Source of the DNA: Portunus trituberculatus
Taxonomy: Eukaryota > Arthropoda > Malacostraca > Decapoda > Portunidae
Reading direction: 5' to 3'
DNA length: 64,000 nt
Assembly: GCF_017591435.1 (NCBI RefSeq)
Contig: NC_059286.1
Coordinates: 516,001-580,000 of the forward strand
Positions 1-14,894 of this stretch are shown in pieces. The notes beneath the pieces were generated by a model. That model saw only the letters and a list, made by a program, of their open reading frames with translations, did not search any database and was not told the origin of the DNA. Within the stretch, counting starts at the first letter, position 1, and the number at the start of each line of letters is the position of its first letter. A program made the translations under genes and the position numbers.

Positions 1-2
1 AA

Positions 3-149
3 CAGGGACATCTGAAGACTGCCAGCCCCGTGCCAGACCAGGGACATCTGATGGCAGCCATACAAATGCTGACGCAGCAGACGTCTTGCCTGACACAGGA
101 AGTGGACGGTCTGAAGACACAGATGCAACACCATCGCGATGAACGGTAA
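3..149 (+). pseudogene. ORF1 (gag-like) C-terminal tail of copy A
   Basis: An open frame enters from the window edge and ends at TAA 147-149. The last ~30 residues are rich in Q, L, M and charged residues in a heptad-like pattern, as expected for an ORF1 coiled coil. It overlaps the ATG of the endonuclease ORF (139) by 11 bases. No zinc knuckle lies in the visible piece. The assignment as ORF1 rests on position directly upstream of the endonuclease. Confidence 0.5.
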
Positions 150-2989
150 GACTTTCCACACCCTAACATGGAATGTCAATGGTCTACATGCCTGTTTCAC
201 TGACTTGCACTCTCATGTCCTCCATAAGCCTGACATTATTGCTTTACAGGAGATAGGGCCACAGGTGCCTGAGCTGCGGGTTATGCCTCCCACACCCTCA
301 GTTGTGGTGACGGCAGTAGTCTGGGGATGGCCACTTACATTAAACATGGGATTCCAGTTAACTTCATGGAAATGGGGGAAACGGAGGGTATTGAATTCAT
401 TGCTGTTTGTTTGCACACTGTGGGTGAAATTATTTACTTTGTAAACATGTACATTTATGCTTGTGCCTTAAATATTGCAAATTTTCCTGAATATGTTCTT
501 GAAGAGCAAAGTGTTATCATGGGTGATTTCAATGCCCGGCATAAGGAATTAGGAAGCCACCTCACCACCAATGACAATGGTGTGCGCTGGAAGGCTTTCC
601 TTGACACCACAGATACAGCTGTACTTACAGGGGACCACACACCCACACATGTTCAAGGAGGCAGACTTGATTATGTAGCCCTCATCAATAAGCCAACATA
701 TACTGCCGAAACCTATCTTGTCAGGTCATTGATGAGCGACCACTTCACCCTGGAGACGACCCTCCCTGTGCAGTCCGCCCCGGCAGTGCCCAGGAAGCGC
801 TTGACGGATGTCCAGGATGACGGACCTCGTCGTCCATGTGATGGCATGGTACGCTGCCGTGAAGGGCTCCTTTGCTGATGCAGAGGCACTGTACGACGGA
901 CTCCTGCACACCATCGAGGGCTTCATCGCGACTCCAAGGGTTCCAGCAAGGGCCCATGCTCCCCGCCGCTGGACTTATGCTACCGACCCTGTGATTCTGA
1001 ACTGCCAAAAGACACTCGCTGCCTACCAGAGACGTTGGCAGCTCAACCCAGCAAACACAGAGTCACGGGATGCCATGGTTACCGTGGCTCGACACCTCAC
1101 GGATCTGCGGCAGCAGGAAAGGAAGAAGTACTGAGTCTACTTCCTGGACAAGGTGCGCAGGACCCGGTCCCTCCTGGAAGTGTGGCACCATTTCAACAGC
1201 GTCCGGAGCAAGTCCAGATGGCATGTGTGTGACCCTGATCCTGCAGGCAAAGCACGAAAACTTGTCTTGCAGTGAAAGAAAGCCTCATCCTTCTCTGGCC
1301 TCCCTGTGGAACACCAGGAGGCGCTTGATCAGCAAAGACCACGAAGGATGGCGTTGCTTTGCCACAGTGTTCCCCTGCTGGATGACACTTGTGTGCCTAT
1401 CACGCATGACGAACTCTTCTCGGCAGTCAAGTTGGGCAAGTCAACAGCTCCTGGCAAGGATGGCATCACCTATGATATCCTCAATGCTCTCCTGGAGCTA
1501 AAGGTAGACAACCCTATCTTGGATTTATTTAACATGTCTCTCACTGCAGGCAAGCTTCCCCACTCTTGGAAAACAGCCATCGTCATCCCAATCCCCAAAG
1601 TTGATGGCACCTTTCGCCCTATTTCTCTCACCACCTGTCTGTGTAAGAACGGGTAATACTGAACAGGCTTATATACAAGGTGGGCCATGTACATGGCTTC
1701 ATAAAAGGTCACTCTACAAGTCATTGTTTTGTTGAGTGTCTTATAAATAAGGATGCTACCTGCAGAGCTTTCATTGATCTCAAGGGTGCCTTCGACAGGG
1801 CCAACAAAGATGTTATTATGGAGGAACTCATTCTCAAAGGTGTAAAAGGTAGAATATTAGGATGGATCAGGGACTATCTGTACAATGGAACAGCACAGGT
1901 TAGGTTTCAAGGGGCAGCCTCCTCAGAGGAAGTCTTTGAGGTTGGAACACCACAGGGTGGAGTTCTTAGTCCAATGCTTTTTAATGGTTTAATGGACAAA
2001 ATTGCGCTGTTCCTTTCCGCAGGGCACCCAGGTCCTCATCTATGCTGATGACATACTCCTTCAATGCCCCACACCCAGGATTCTCCAGTTAGCTTTGTCA
2101 CAACTGGCAGCGTTGTGTGTCTAAATGGGACTAGTGATTAATGAATGTAAACACAAAATTTCAAGCTAAAGGGAAGGTCTCTCAGCTGCCCACTGTAAAC
2201 AATGTTCCCATCCCTAGAGTTCATATACACAAGTGCCTGGGTGTTCAGATGAGCTTCAGGAAGTCTCTTCAAGCCGTCCACTATGTTCGAGACCTCTGTC
2301 TGCCACGGCTAGCACCACTTCGGCTGCTAGGCAACAGGGGCCTGGGAGCTGGCATTCCAGTCCTAAGAATGTTTTATATATCTGTCATACGATCCTTTAT
2401 TGATCATGCCGCCCCTAGTTTAATACAGTTTAGTGCCACCCTACTCCATCCCCTAGAGCTTGTTCAGAATGAAGCCATGCGAATAATCTTGGGATGCCCC
2501 AGGACTGCACGGATTGAAGTCCTCAGAACTGAACTGCACCTGCTGAGTATCATGTGAAGGGTACAGGAAATTACTTGTCGCACAATTAGTCGGATCCTAT
2601 GCACGGGCTCTGACTCTCTAAAGGGATCACTGACCTCCCTGTATCATGATCCTCGCACTCCTACAACACCATACCTCAGGAAGACCTTGGGAGTACTGAC
2701 AAGTGTAGGTGTAGCCGAGGCTTGTATTAACGTTGTTATGTCACCACTACAACCCGCCTGGAACCCTCACAGTGTCAATGTTGATATTCACTCTCTGCAT
2801 CAGCTCAAGAGGGACTGGCTCCCTCATGTGCTGCAAGACATGTTCATGACTAAATTGTCCAAGTACCCACACGTTGAGGCTATTCATGTTTATTGTGATG
2901 GGTCAGTCAATGGCAGCAGGTCTGGATGTGGGCTGTTCATCTGTGACTACATCTCTACCAGTCTCTACACTGACACTGAGGTTTCCAGG
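139..2989 (+). pseudogene. ORF2 polyprotein remnant: endonuclease, reverse transcriptase, RNase H
   Basis: The endonuclease starts at 139 with TWNVNG and LQE motifs, then shifts frame near 320. The second frame (327-878) carries GDFNARH, LDYV and SDH, typical of APE-type endonucleases. RT motifs follow in several frames: GKDGITYDIL (~1450), FRPISLT (~1610), DLKGAFDRA (~1780), GTPQGGVLSPMLF (~1950) and YADD (~2040). RNase H begins near 2870 with YCDGSVNG, the first catalytic Asp, but is cut at 2989 before the later acidic residues. Frame changes near 320, 800, 1135-1300, 1650 and 2045 plus a stop near 2555 make it non-functional. It would nick target DNA and copy the element RNA if intact. Confidence 0.85.
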
Positions 2990-2992
2990 TAA

Positions 2993-3960
2993 ACCAATCT
3001 TTCTTTCCTTCTTCTTTAGGTCTATATTTCGGGACATATTCCCTGACTCCTTTTTTGTATTTTTCCAAAAATAAGTTATACTTCTCTTGCATCGTCTCTG
3101 AGTTTTCCATCTCCTCCAAGTTTACGTTTTTAAAATAGTTCTTGAGATTCTCAATATCAGCCTTTCTGTAATTTAATCGGTCTCCTTTGTATGAATCGTC
3201 TCTATCTTTCTTACCCTCTTCTATATCCATTTCTAATATTACATGGTCACTCTTTCCCAATGGGCACTTATATCTTATATCATCATTCATTTGTATACCC
3301 TTGTAAAACTAGGTCCAATCTCGCCGGCTCGTCGTTTCCTCTAAATCTTGTGCATTCCTTTACTCTCTGGTCCATCATATTGTCTATCATTAGGTTCAGA
3401 ATCTTTCTCCCAGGCTTCTTCCCCATACCACTTTCATAATTTTCCCAGTCCACTTCTTTACAGTTGAAATCTACTAATATCACTTTTCTCCTTTCTTTAA
3501 CGATTCTCGTTAGACTCCTTATTGTGTCATCTATCATGTCTTTACATTCTTGATTGGTCCATGAATTTGTTTTTGGTGGCACATGTCACAATGATTGTTA
3601 ACTCTTTTTTATTAATATGCATCTTAACATACAGTACTTCTGCTTTTCCTTCCCCACATTCCACTTGGTTTATCACTATCTCCTTCCTTAACATTATCAT
3701 GACTCCTCCTCCTCATTTACCCTCTCTGTCTCTTCTCCATACATTATACCTATTATCCAAGTCTATTTTGATTTCCTCATTTAGTTTTGTTTCAACCAGG
3801 CATACAATATCCAGATTTTCTTTCTTTATGTAATCTCTTAATTCTAATTTACTATTTTCGTATACATCATTTTTAGTCTCTTGCCTTTATCATTTTTAGT
3901 TAAACTTGTTCCACTTTTTTCTCTTCTTTCTCGTTTATGTACCATTTCCTTATCCTGTCT
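2993..3960 (-). pseudogene. ORF2 endonuclease fragment of CR1-like element E1
   Basis: Minus-strand frames 3283-3582 and 2993-3290 carry endonuclease features: VILVDFNCKEVDW (the GDFN-type motif with V-D-F-N), ARLDLVL, CPLGKSDHV with the catalytic SDH, and the post-endonuclease stretch ending KKDWF. A frameshift lies near 3285. The RT half is absent because the element is truncated here. Homologous motifs in E2 and E3 support the assignment. Confidence 0.7.
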
Positions 3961-4016
3961 CCTAGAATTCTAAAAAAAAAAAAAAAAAAAGCCTTTTTTC
4001 TTCTTCTGACCTTTCA

Positions 4017-4947
4017 TTATTTTTTTTTTTTCCTTACTGCTGCTGGCAGTTCATTGTATCTTCCTTTCTTCTTCATTTCTATTCTTTTTTTTATATAGAT
4101 ATCCTTGCAGCCTTCTGTTTCTCTAAGTTTTGTTGTTCTATATAATATTTCTTCTGTTGCTGCTTGTGATTTTAGTAGTATTTTAATTGGTCTCGTTTTT
4201 CCTTCTTGATATGGTCCCATTCTGTTTATTTCTTCTACTTCCTCTTCCAAGTTCTGCCTATCATCGTCGTTTAGATTTTTTAGTAGGTCTTTGATTTCAT
4301 TTCTTCTTTTTCTCTTGGTCTATATTTTATATATTTTTTTCTTTTATTCCAAATACGACTACACTCTTCTTTTTTTCTGCAATTTCTCTAACTAGATTTT
4401 CTTTTGTCTTGAGGACTCCTATAATTTTGTTTGTCATTTTTTCTTCTTTTTCTTTTAGTTGTTCTTGAATCACCTCCTGAAAATCAGCCTTATCTTTCTT
4501 ATCTTGGACTCTCCATGCTTGTACTTCTTTTTTAATCATGTTCTGTACTCTTTCCTCTTCCTTGTTTATTAGATCCTTCAGCTTGTCTTTTTCTTTCTCG
4601 GCTTTACCGAGTCCTTCTTCCATCTGCTTCTTGTAGTTAGCTACTTCCTTTTTTAGTTCTTCGTTTTCCGCTCATAGCCTAGCTTCGTTTTCTTCCACTT
4701 TTCTTATCCTTTCTCTCAGTCTTATAAACTCCTTTTCCTGTTCTTCATTCTCTTTCATTTCCATACTCTCCTTTATCAATAATTTAACTAGTTTACGTTC
4801 AATAGTCAACACTCTCTTAAGTAGTGAAGTATTCGCCGAACCGAAACCTTCGAATGCGATCTCTCCCTCACCAACATAGTCATCATCAGCTTTCATTCTT
4901 TCCCTAGTCTCATGTCTGCATTTTGATGGAATCTCTTCTTTACTCAT
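4017..4947 (-). pseudogene. ORF1 of CR1-like element E1
   Basis: Three consecutive minus-strand open frames (4672-4947, 4327-4623, 4017-4250) together resemble one ORF1 protein. The N-terminal part is acidic and polar, followed by a long Lys/Glu-rich coiled coil, then a VVVFGIKEK motif and a basic domain with GPYQEGKTRPIK and LKSQAATEEIL. The same order occurs in E2 (LGPYKEGVRKPIK). The protein would bind element RNA. Stops and frameshifts between segments break it. Assignment comes from position before the endonuclease and from the coiled coil. Confidence 0.6.
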
Positions 4948-5301
4948 GATTCTTTAATAATTGATTTCATGAAAAACAAGTGCACACTACTTGCCCAGGC
5001 TACTGTAAATACTGACAACAGGTAGTGATGATCAGTTGATTGTCGGAACGGCGCCAGTGCGTCCTTCCTCGACCGCGTCTGCTGTGTGTATTCACCTAGT
5101 TGTATTCACCTAGTTGTAATTTTACAGGGCCTGGGTATCATACTCGTGTGGCCCTGTCTCCATATCTACACACATCCAACTTTCCTTTAAAACTATGCAC
5201 ACTTCTCGCTGACACCACCTCCTCACTCAAACTATTACACACCTCCACACATCTTTGTGGGAAACTATATTTCTTTACATCCTTCAAGCATATTCCCTTG
5301 G

Positions 5302-7973
5302 CTATCTTTTTACTATGCGATCTGTAGTTCTATTTAAATTTTCCTTTCTCAACATCATTTGCTCATTATCCACTTCATCCAGACCGTTCAACAGTTTATA
5401 AACCTGTATTAAATCTCCTCTTTCTCTTCTTTGTTCCAAGGTAAGCAAATTAATTTCTTTTAATCTCTCCTCATAGGTCATTTCTGCCAATTCCGGAACC
5501 ATTTTGTTGCCATTCTCTGCAATCTCTCCAACTTCCTTATACGCTTCTTTTTATAAGGGGACCAAATCACCCCAGCATATTCCAATCTTGGTCTAATTAC
5601 CGTACTAATTAATTTCTTCATCATATCTTTATCCATATAATGGAAGGCTAATCCAATATTTCTAATCAAATTATGTGTTTCTCGAAACATCTTGTCAATA
5701 TGAGCCTCAAACTGCCCATGGTCTTATATTATCACTCCCAAATCCTTTTCCTTTTCCACCTTTTCAACACTACTCCTTCATCCATCTTATATGACCCTCT
5801 TGGCCGTCTTCCACTCTTCCCCATCTCCATCACATGACTTTTGCTCCACTCCCAAATCCTATCCAGATCTGCCTGCAAAATTTCACAATCTTCTTCACTC
5901 TTCACACACCTACACAACTTCGCATCATCTGCAAACAAATTAATATAACTGTTTACTCCTTCTGGCATATCATTAATATAGACAAGAAAAAGTATTAGTG
6001 CCAGCACTGAACCTTGTGGGACTCCACTCTCCACCACCAACCAGTCCGACTTTGCATCCCTTATTACCGTTCTCACCTCCCTCCATGTCAAGTAGTTTTC
6101 CATCCACTTTAACACTTTTCCCTTCAGTCCTTCATAAATCTCTAATTTCCATAGCAGTCTCATCTGCGGTACCTTGTCAAAAGCTTTTTTTAAATCCAAA
6201 TATACACAGTCCATCCACCCCTCTCTCTCTTGTATTTTGTCAACCACTCTTGAATAAAAGCTCAGTAGATTTGTTACACATGACCTCCCTTTCCTAAAGC
6301 CAAATTGATGATCCGATAATAACTTATGATCCTCCAGGAACCGTATCCAATATTTCTTTATCACCCTCTCACAAATCTTACCGACCACACTTGTTAGAGA
6401 CACAGGTCTATAGTTAAGAGGCTCTTCCTTACTGCCTCCCTTATAAATGGGCACCACTTCAGCTCTTTTCCACTCTACTGGTACTTCCCTGTTTCTAATG
6501 AGCACCTTATAATATCATATAATGGATCAATCAATTCTTCTCTACATTCCTTCAATAATTTTCCTGAAACTTCATCTGGTCCCATCGCTTTATCATCTTT
6601 AAGTTCCTCCAACATTTTATATAACTCCTTTTTAGGTATCTTAATGTCATCCATGTGCACATTTCCTTGTACATTCTGAGGCTTTACAAACATTGTTTCT
6701 TCAGAAAATACTTGTTGAAACCTATTATTTAGCAATTCCGCTATATTCTTAGGGTCATCTACTATCCCTTGCTCTCCTTTTAATCTTTCAATGGACTCTC
6801 TTTTTAAGTTTACCATTTATGAACTTGTAAAACAATATCTTTTTCAAATTTTCTTTCTTCCTTCCTCCTTACCCTCACATACTCATTTTTCGCCACTCTA
6901 TAATTCTCCTTATTTAGTATATTCCTGCTCTTTTTCCATCTTTTCCAAGCCACGTCTCTCTTTTCTTTAGCCTTAACACAAGTTGCATTAAACCAATCCT
7001 TTCTTCCTTCCTCTCTCGGTTTATACTTTGATACAAATTTCATAACTCCTTCTTTATAATATTTCATAAAAATCTCATATTTTTTTGCACATCTCTGATT
7101 TGTAACATCTCCCAATCTAATGTTCTGAAATAATTTTTCAAACTTTCTGTGTCCATCTTTCTATAATTCAATCTACCACTCCTGTATGTCTCATCTCTCC
7201 TTCGCTGTGTTGTTGCTATCTGCATTTCCATAACCACATGATCACTCTTTCCCAAAGGACATTTGTATTGTATATCTCCACATAGGTACACTTCTCTTGT
7301 TAACACCAAATCCAGTCTAGCCGGTTCATCATCTCCTCTATATCTAGTATTTTCCTTCACCCTCTGTTCCATCATATTTTCCATCATTAGATTAAGAAAT
7401 CTCTCTCCCATGCTTCCTCTCCAACACCACTTACTAGATTTTCCCAATCCACCTCCTTACAATTAAAATCTCCTACTAGTATCACCTTTCTTTTTCCAGT
7501 TAATACACTTTCCAAACTCTGTAAAGTATCCTTGATCATATTGTCGTATTCCTTAATGTCCAAGAATTTGTTTTAGGAGGTACATAGGTCACCATGATTA
7601 TTAATTCTTTTCCATCACTTTTTAACCTTATGCTTATCACTTCTGCGTTGTTCTTCCCATACCAAACCTTATCCACATTTATCTCCTTCTTCGTCATAAT
7701 CATAACTCCTCCTCCACCTTTACTCTCTATCCTTTCTCCATATATTATATTTATTATCCAAATTTACCTTTGTTTTTCATGTAATTTTGTCTCAGTCAAA
7801 CACACTATATCAGGCTTCTCCACCATCATATAGTCTTGCAATTCCAATCTACTTGACAGTATCCCATCTATATTAGTATACATTACGGTCCACCCACTGC
7901 TCCTCTCTAGGGTTCCTCCGCATTCCTTCTTTCCACATACCACTTTCTGACTCTCTCTCCTATAACTCTCCAA
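5302..7973 (-). pseudogene. ORF2 endonuclease-reverse transcriptase of CR1-like element E2
   Basis: Endonuclease: TNIDGILSSRLELQ and CLTETKL near 7780-7860, ARLDLVL and CPLGKSDHV near 7240-7330. The linker has a KDWFNATC motif near 6990. RT spans 6816-5732: WKRAEVVPIYKGG and NYRPVSLTS (~6400-6460), FGFRKGRS (~6290), VYLDLKKAFDKVP (~6190), SGVPQGSVL (~6010) and FADDAK (~5930), where F replaces the usual Y of YADD. The thumb region (YAGVIWSP, ~5570) runs to 5302. There are frame changes near 7450, 7090, 6815, 6490 and 5720, so it is dead. No RNase H is present. Confidence 0.85.
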
Positions 7974-8571
7974 AAACTTTTCTTTTCCTCTTCAGACCGT
8001 TCATCATTTTTCCTTCTCGCCTCTTCCAACAATTCCTTATATCTTCTCCTCTCTTCCTCATTTCTATTTTTCTTACAAACACCTCTTTACAACCTTCTAC
8101 CTCTCTTAATTTTGATGTTCTATATAAGATGTCCTCCGCAGATTGTTGTGATTTCAGTACTACTTTAATCGGTTTCCTTACTCCCTCCTTATACGGACCC
8201 AATCTATGGATCTCTTCCACTTCTTATAGGTCTTTTCTTTCATCATCATTTAGATTTTTGAACAGATCTCTTACCGTTTTTAATTCTTCTTTAATTCTCT
8301 TAGGCTTATATGTTATATTTTGTTCTTTCATCCCAAATATTAACACTCTTCTTTTCTGCTATTTCTCTTATCAATGTTTCCTTATTCTTTTCATAACATT
8401 AACCGGTTCCGTAGACCTTTCTTTTTTGTCTTCCTTCAACTGATCTTTAATTATTTCATCCACCAATCGTTTTTCATTTTCCTCCAGTCTCTTAACTCTT
8501 TCCTTCAAAGCCTTGCGGAATTCTCTATCCTGCTCCACCTCACTCCTATGAACTTTTAATTCCTTCACCAA
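7960..8571 (-). pseudogene. ORF1 of CR1-like element E2
   Basis: Two minus-strand frames (8371-8571 and 7960-8220) make a charged coiled coil followed by a basic RNA-binding-like part with LGPYKEGVRKPIKVVLKSQ and ILYRTSKLREVEGCKEVFVRK. It parallels ORF1 of E1 segment by segment. Its last bases overlap the first endonuclease frame (7764-7973). A frameshift and a gap around 8230-8370 break the reading frame. Confidence 0.6.
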
Positions 8572-8640
8572 CTCCTCAAATCAACCAACATTACCAATCT
8601 ACCTTGCATTGTTGCTCCTGTTGAAGATGGACTCATGTTT

Positions 8641-9065
8641 TGACTGGCCACTTTCGGTTTTGCTCCCTGGGCCTCATCGGCATATTTTGAATTTGGTAAC
8701 TTATTTCTTACCGGTCTATCCATCTTATTTCACTCTTCCTGGGAGCATGTGGGTGTGTGGTGGTGTGCAATGGGGGCCAGGCCTGGTAGCTTTGTGTGTG
8801 GGGTGGGATGCGTTGGCGGCTGTTATTTATGGCTGGCCTTTGTGTGGTTCCCACTCTGTCGTTTGGAGTGCGGAGGTTCCCACACCTCCGATCACTCTTA
8901 TGTACACGCCACCAGGCTACGTTCACTCTGTACACTCGTTCACTCGCTCTGGTCGCCCTTTAGTACCAACGGTTCTCACTCCAAGCACATTGCTTAGCGT
9001 GTGAGTGTTAGTTAGATGCCACCTAGAGCAGGAGGCACGTCCGCTCTCCATGGAGCGCGGAGTGT
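8641..9065. other. Unassigned sequence between CR1-like element E2 and a SINE
   Basis: Roughly 425 bp without a convincing gene. It is G/T-rich around 8740-8830 (GTGTGTGG runs) and may include the 5' leader of E2. Short open frames on both strands have no recognisable motif. Confidence 0.4.
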
Positions 9066-9373
9066 GTGTGTAATTCACTGTTTGATCTGCTGCAGTCTCT
9101 GACGAGACAGCCAGACGTTACTCTACGGAACGAACTCAGAGCTCATCGTTTCCGATCTTCGGAAAGGCCTGAGACCAGGCACACACCACACACCGGGACG
9201 ACAAGGTCACAACTCCTCGATTTACATCCCGTACCTACTCACTGCAAGGTGAACAGGGGCTACACGTGAAAGGAGACACACCCAAATATCTCCACCTGGC
9301 CGGGGAATCGAACCCCGGTCATCTGGCTTGTGAAGCCAGCGCTCTAACCACTGAGCTACCGGGCCGGTGTGAT
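9066..9373 (-). repeat. tRNA-derived SINE with tRNA-Val(CAC)-like head
   Basis: Reading the minus strand from about 9366, a tRNA-like head has an A-box region (TAGCTCAGTGG), an anticodon arm CTGGC-TTCACAA-GCCAG with anticodon CAC, and a T arm CGGGG-TTCGATT-CCCCG. The acceptor halves do not pair, so this is not a tRNA gene. A ~220-bp body follows to about 9066 and ends beside a short GT stretch. Head plus body is the structure of a tRNA-derived SINE; I recall similar repeats in decapods, which is not verified. Confidence 0.7.
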
Positions 9374-9389
9374 AGTGAGATAGTGTGTA

Positions 9390-9508
9390 TGTGTGTGTGT
9401 GTGTGTGTGTATTTACCTAGTTGTAGTTTTATAGAACCTGGGCTTTATGCTCGTGTGGCCCCGTCTCCATATCTACACTTATCCAATCTTACTTTAAAAG
9501 TATGCACA

Positions 9509-9511
<3 letters not shown>
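9390..9511 (-). repeat. CR1-like 3' end fragment beside a (GT)n tract
   Basis: The stretch 9410-9511 matches the 3' UTR end of element E2 at about 5105-5210 (TTACCTAGTTGTAGTTTTA, then CTCGTGTGGCC, then GTCTCCATATCTACAC) in the same orientation. It is a severely 5'-truncated insertion whose tail abuts a (GT)n run (9390-9410). Confidence 0.7.
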
Positions 9512-9553
<42 letters not shown>

Positions 9554-9588
9554 AGGTGTTGGTGAGGTGTTATCACAACTTCACAAGC

Positions 9589-9631
<43 letters not shown>
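9512..9631. repeat. (GT)n and (CT)n microsatellites
   Basis: (GT)n at 9512-9550 and (CT)n at 9592-9631, separated by about 40 bp of unique sequence. Confidence 0.95.
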
Positions 9632-9634
<3 letters not shown>

Positions 9635-9636
9635 TT

Positions 9637-9649
9637 TATTATTATCATA

Positions 9650-9690
<41 letters not shown>

Positions 9691-9764
9691 TATTATTATT
9701 ATTATTATCATTATTATCATTAAGAATAGTAACAGTAATAATCATAATGATATTATTATTATTA

Positions 9765-9825
<61 letters not shown>

Positions 9826-9945
9826 TATCATTATTATTATTATTATTATCATTATTGTTTTCATTATTATTATCATTATCATTATTGTTATCATTATTAT
9901 TATTTTTTTTGCTATTATTATAATCATTATCATTATTATGTATGT
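9637..9945. repeat. Imperfect (ATT)n microsatellite
   Basis: About 300 bp of ATT units with scattered ATC and ACT variants. The long open frames of Ile/Leu/Met runs across it are translations of the repeat and not genes. Confidence 0.95.
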
Positions 9946-10097
9946 TTTGTCTGTCTGCCTGATTACCTGCCTCTTTATGCTTTCAGTATTTGTCTGTTTC
10001 TCTGAAATGACCGCCAGATTTGGTTCGGGCGACACACACACAAACAGATGACAGTGCCTGAAGGATGATTGGATGGGTGGACAAAACGATTGACAAA

Positions 10098-10116
10098 GAG
10101 GATAATGATAATAATG

Positions 10117-10196
<80 letters not shown>

Positions 10197-10218
10197 GATG
10201 ATGAAAATAATGACAAAA

Positions 10219-10279
<61 letters not shown>

Positions 10280-10280
10280 C
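10098..10280. repeat. (AAT)n followed by (AGT)n microsatellite
   Basis: AAT units at about 10098-10195 change to AGT units at 10222-10280 through a short interruption. With the (ATT)n array 150 bp upstream this forms a cluster of related trinucleotide arrays. Confidence 0.95.
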
Positions 10281-10376
10281 TAGTTGTTGTTGTTGTAAGT
10301 TGTTATTGTTGTTGTAGTAATAGAAGAGTTGGGCAATTCCGTACCTCGGTCCGCACCTCCGCTCCTCCGTACCTGC

Positions 10377-10514
<138 letters not shown>

Positions 10515-10672
10515 GATGGGCACCGTCTTAATCCCCTTTAATTTATTATTTCATTATATGTGAAGCCTATAGCCACTCATCGCGGGCCCCTCGGGCTGTT
10601 CTGCTGAGCAGACGACCCGCCACCCTCTCTTTGTTTCCACCATTTTGTTGTGTTTGCGAGCCTCGCTTCAGT

Positions 10673-11374
10673 AACCAGCCAGTCTTCAACGGAGGTAGAC
10701 ACGTGCGCTCTTGGTTTCTGGCACAGGGTGGAGACACGTGTTGCTGGGCTGTTCTGGGTACTCATTAGTCATCGGTCAGGGAGTTGTGCCCTCCTGTTGA
10801 GTAGCTGGCTTGTTACTCGGTAGACCGTGGCTGTGTAGAACAACGGGCTTGTTGTTCTGAGAAAGTGTGGCCGGTTGGGGCTGCATTTCTAGTGCGTTCG
10901 TCCACTCGGGTGTGGCAACGCGGAGAGACACGCTTTGTCTCGTCCTGTTTGTTTTCTTGGTGGCCGTGGTCACCAGTGTGTTTGGTGGGAGCCTGTGTGC
11001 CCCCATCATCTGTTGTGTAGTATCAATAGTATACTGTTTATAGTACCGGCCAGTCTTCAGCGGAGTTAACACGTACGTTCTCGGCACAGGAAGAGACACG
11101 TGTGGCTGGACTGTGCTTTACAAGTACTCATTAGTCATTGGTCTGGGAGTTGTGCCCTCCCTTGAGTAGCTGGCTTGCTACTGGGTAGACCGTGACTGTT
11201 AGAGCAGCGGGCTTGTTGCTCTAGGAGAGGTGTAGTTGGTTTGGCTGCACTTCTGTTTTGCGTCCGTCCTGTATTGTGGCGGCAATGCGTGGGAGAGACG
11301 TGGCATTGTCTCGTCCTGTTTGTTTTGTTGGTTGCCGTGGTCACCAGTGGGGTTTGGTGGGCGGCTGTGTGCCC

Positions 11375-11390
<16 letters not shown>
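10673..11390. repeat. Two-copy tandem repeat, period about 371 bp
   Basis: The block starting CCAGTCTTCAACGG near 10680 recurs as CCAGTCTTCAGCGG near 11050. Shared landmarks at the same spacing include ACTCATTAGTCAT, GGGAGTTGTGCCCTCC, GAGTAGCTGGCTTG, GTCTCGTCCTGTTTGTTTT and GCCGTGGTCACCAGTG. Identity is about 80% by eye with small indels. No coding motif was recognised. It may be part of an LTR or 5' UTR repeat of an unidentified element. Confidence 0.8.

Positions 11391-11405
<15 letters not shown>
11378..11405. repeat. (GA)n microsatellite
   Basis: Short GA run at the end of the second 371-bp unit. Confidence 0.95.
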
Positions 11406-11409
<4 letters not shown>

Positions 11410-11559
11410 TGGATGGTAACTCCCAGCTGGTGCTAATCCCTCCTTGACTTTCCTCCTCCCTTCCATCCACGGTGGAGGCTACCTTTCAAACCCAGCTTTT
11501 GAAGTGACTGATAGATGCGAGTGGGACATGATTACCTTGAAAAATTTTGCGATGACTGT

Positions 11560-14808
<3,249 letters not shown>

Positions 14809-14894
14809 ACTGTCCCCCTTACAAAAAGGTCGACCCGACCTTCCTCACACTATAAAACAGAAAGGCAAAATGCATACAAAATAAACTAGAACAT

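Larger units (their letters stand above)
1..2989 (+). mobile_element. I-like non-LTR retrotransposon, copy A
   Basis: Non-LTR element with the order ORF1, apurinic endonuclease, reverse transcriptase, RNase H. Two other copies of the same family are in this window (copy B from 21069, copy C from 42721) and align with it by eye at high identity, which defines its boundaries. The 5' part lies left of the window. The 3' part is lost at about 2989, where the RNase H coding sequence stops matching copies B and C and a minus-strand CR1-like element begins. RNase H after RT suggests the I superfamily; the exact clade is not determined. Confidence 0.85.
2990..5087 (-). mobile_element. CR1-like LINE E1, 5' portion only
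   Basis: Minus-strand element related to the fuller copy at 5088-8640. It keeps a 5' leader, ORF1 and the endonuclease, but ends abruptly at about 2991 just after the motif KKDWF, so RT and the 3' UTR are missing. LINEs usually lose the 5' end, so a copy with only the 5' half, joined exactly where copy A is also truncated, suggests a deletion or recombination junction. Its 5' end abuts the 3' end of E2 near 5087. Confidence 0.75.
5088..8640 (-). mobile_element. CR1-like LINE E2, nearly full length
   Basis: Minus-strand non-LTR element with ORF1 (8571-7960), endonuclease (7973-7064), reverse transcriptase (6816-5302) and a 3' UTR that ends in a repeated 14-bp unit (ATTCACCTAGTTGT on the plus strand, two copies at 5089-5117). 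No RNase H follows the RT, and the RT motifs (GFRKGRSCVTNLL, YLDLKKAFD, GVPQGSVL, FADDAK) match the CR1 group. The 5' end near 8640 is approximate. Multiple frameshifts show it is inactive. Confidence 0.8.

Noticed and set aside
2986..2996. Splice donor at the copy A/E1 junction (CAGGTAAAC)
   Set aside because: Resembles a donor but lies at the breakpoint of two dead LINEs with no supported exon upstream.
9295..9367. tRNA-Val(CAC) gene on the minus strand
   Set aside because: Anticodon and T arms are good, but the acceptor strands do not pair and the sequence continues into a SINE body.
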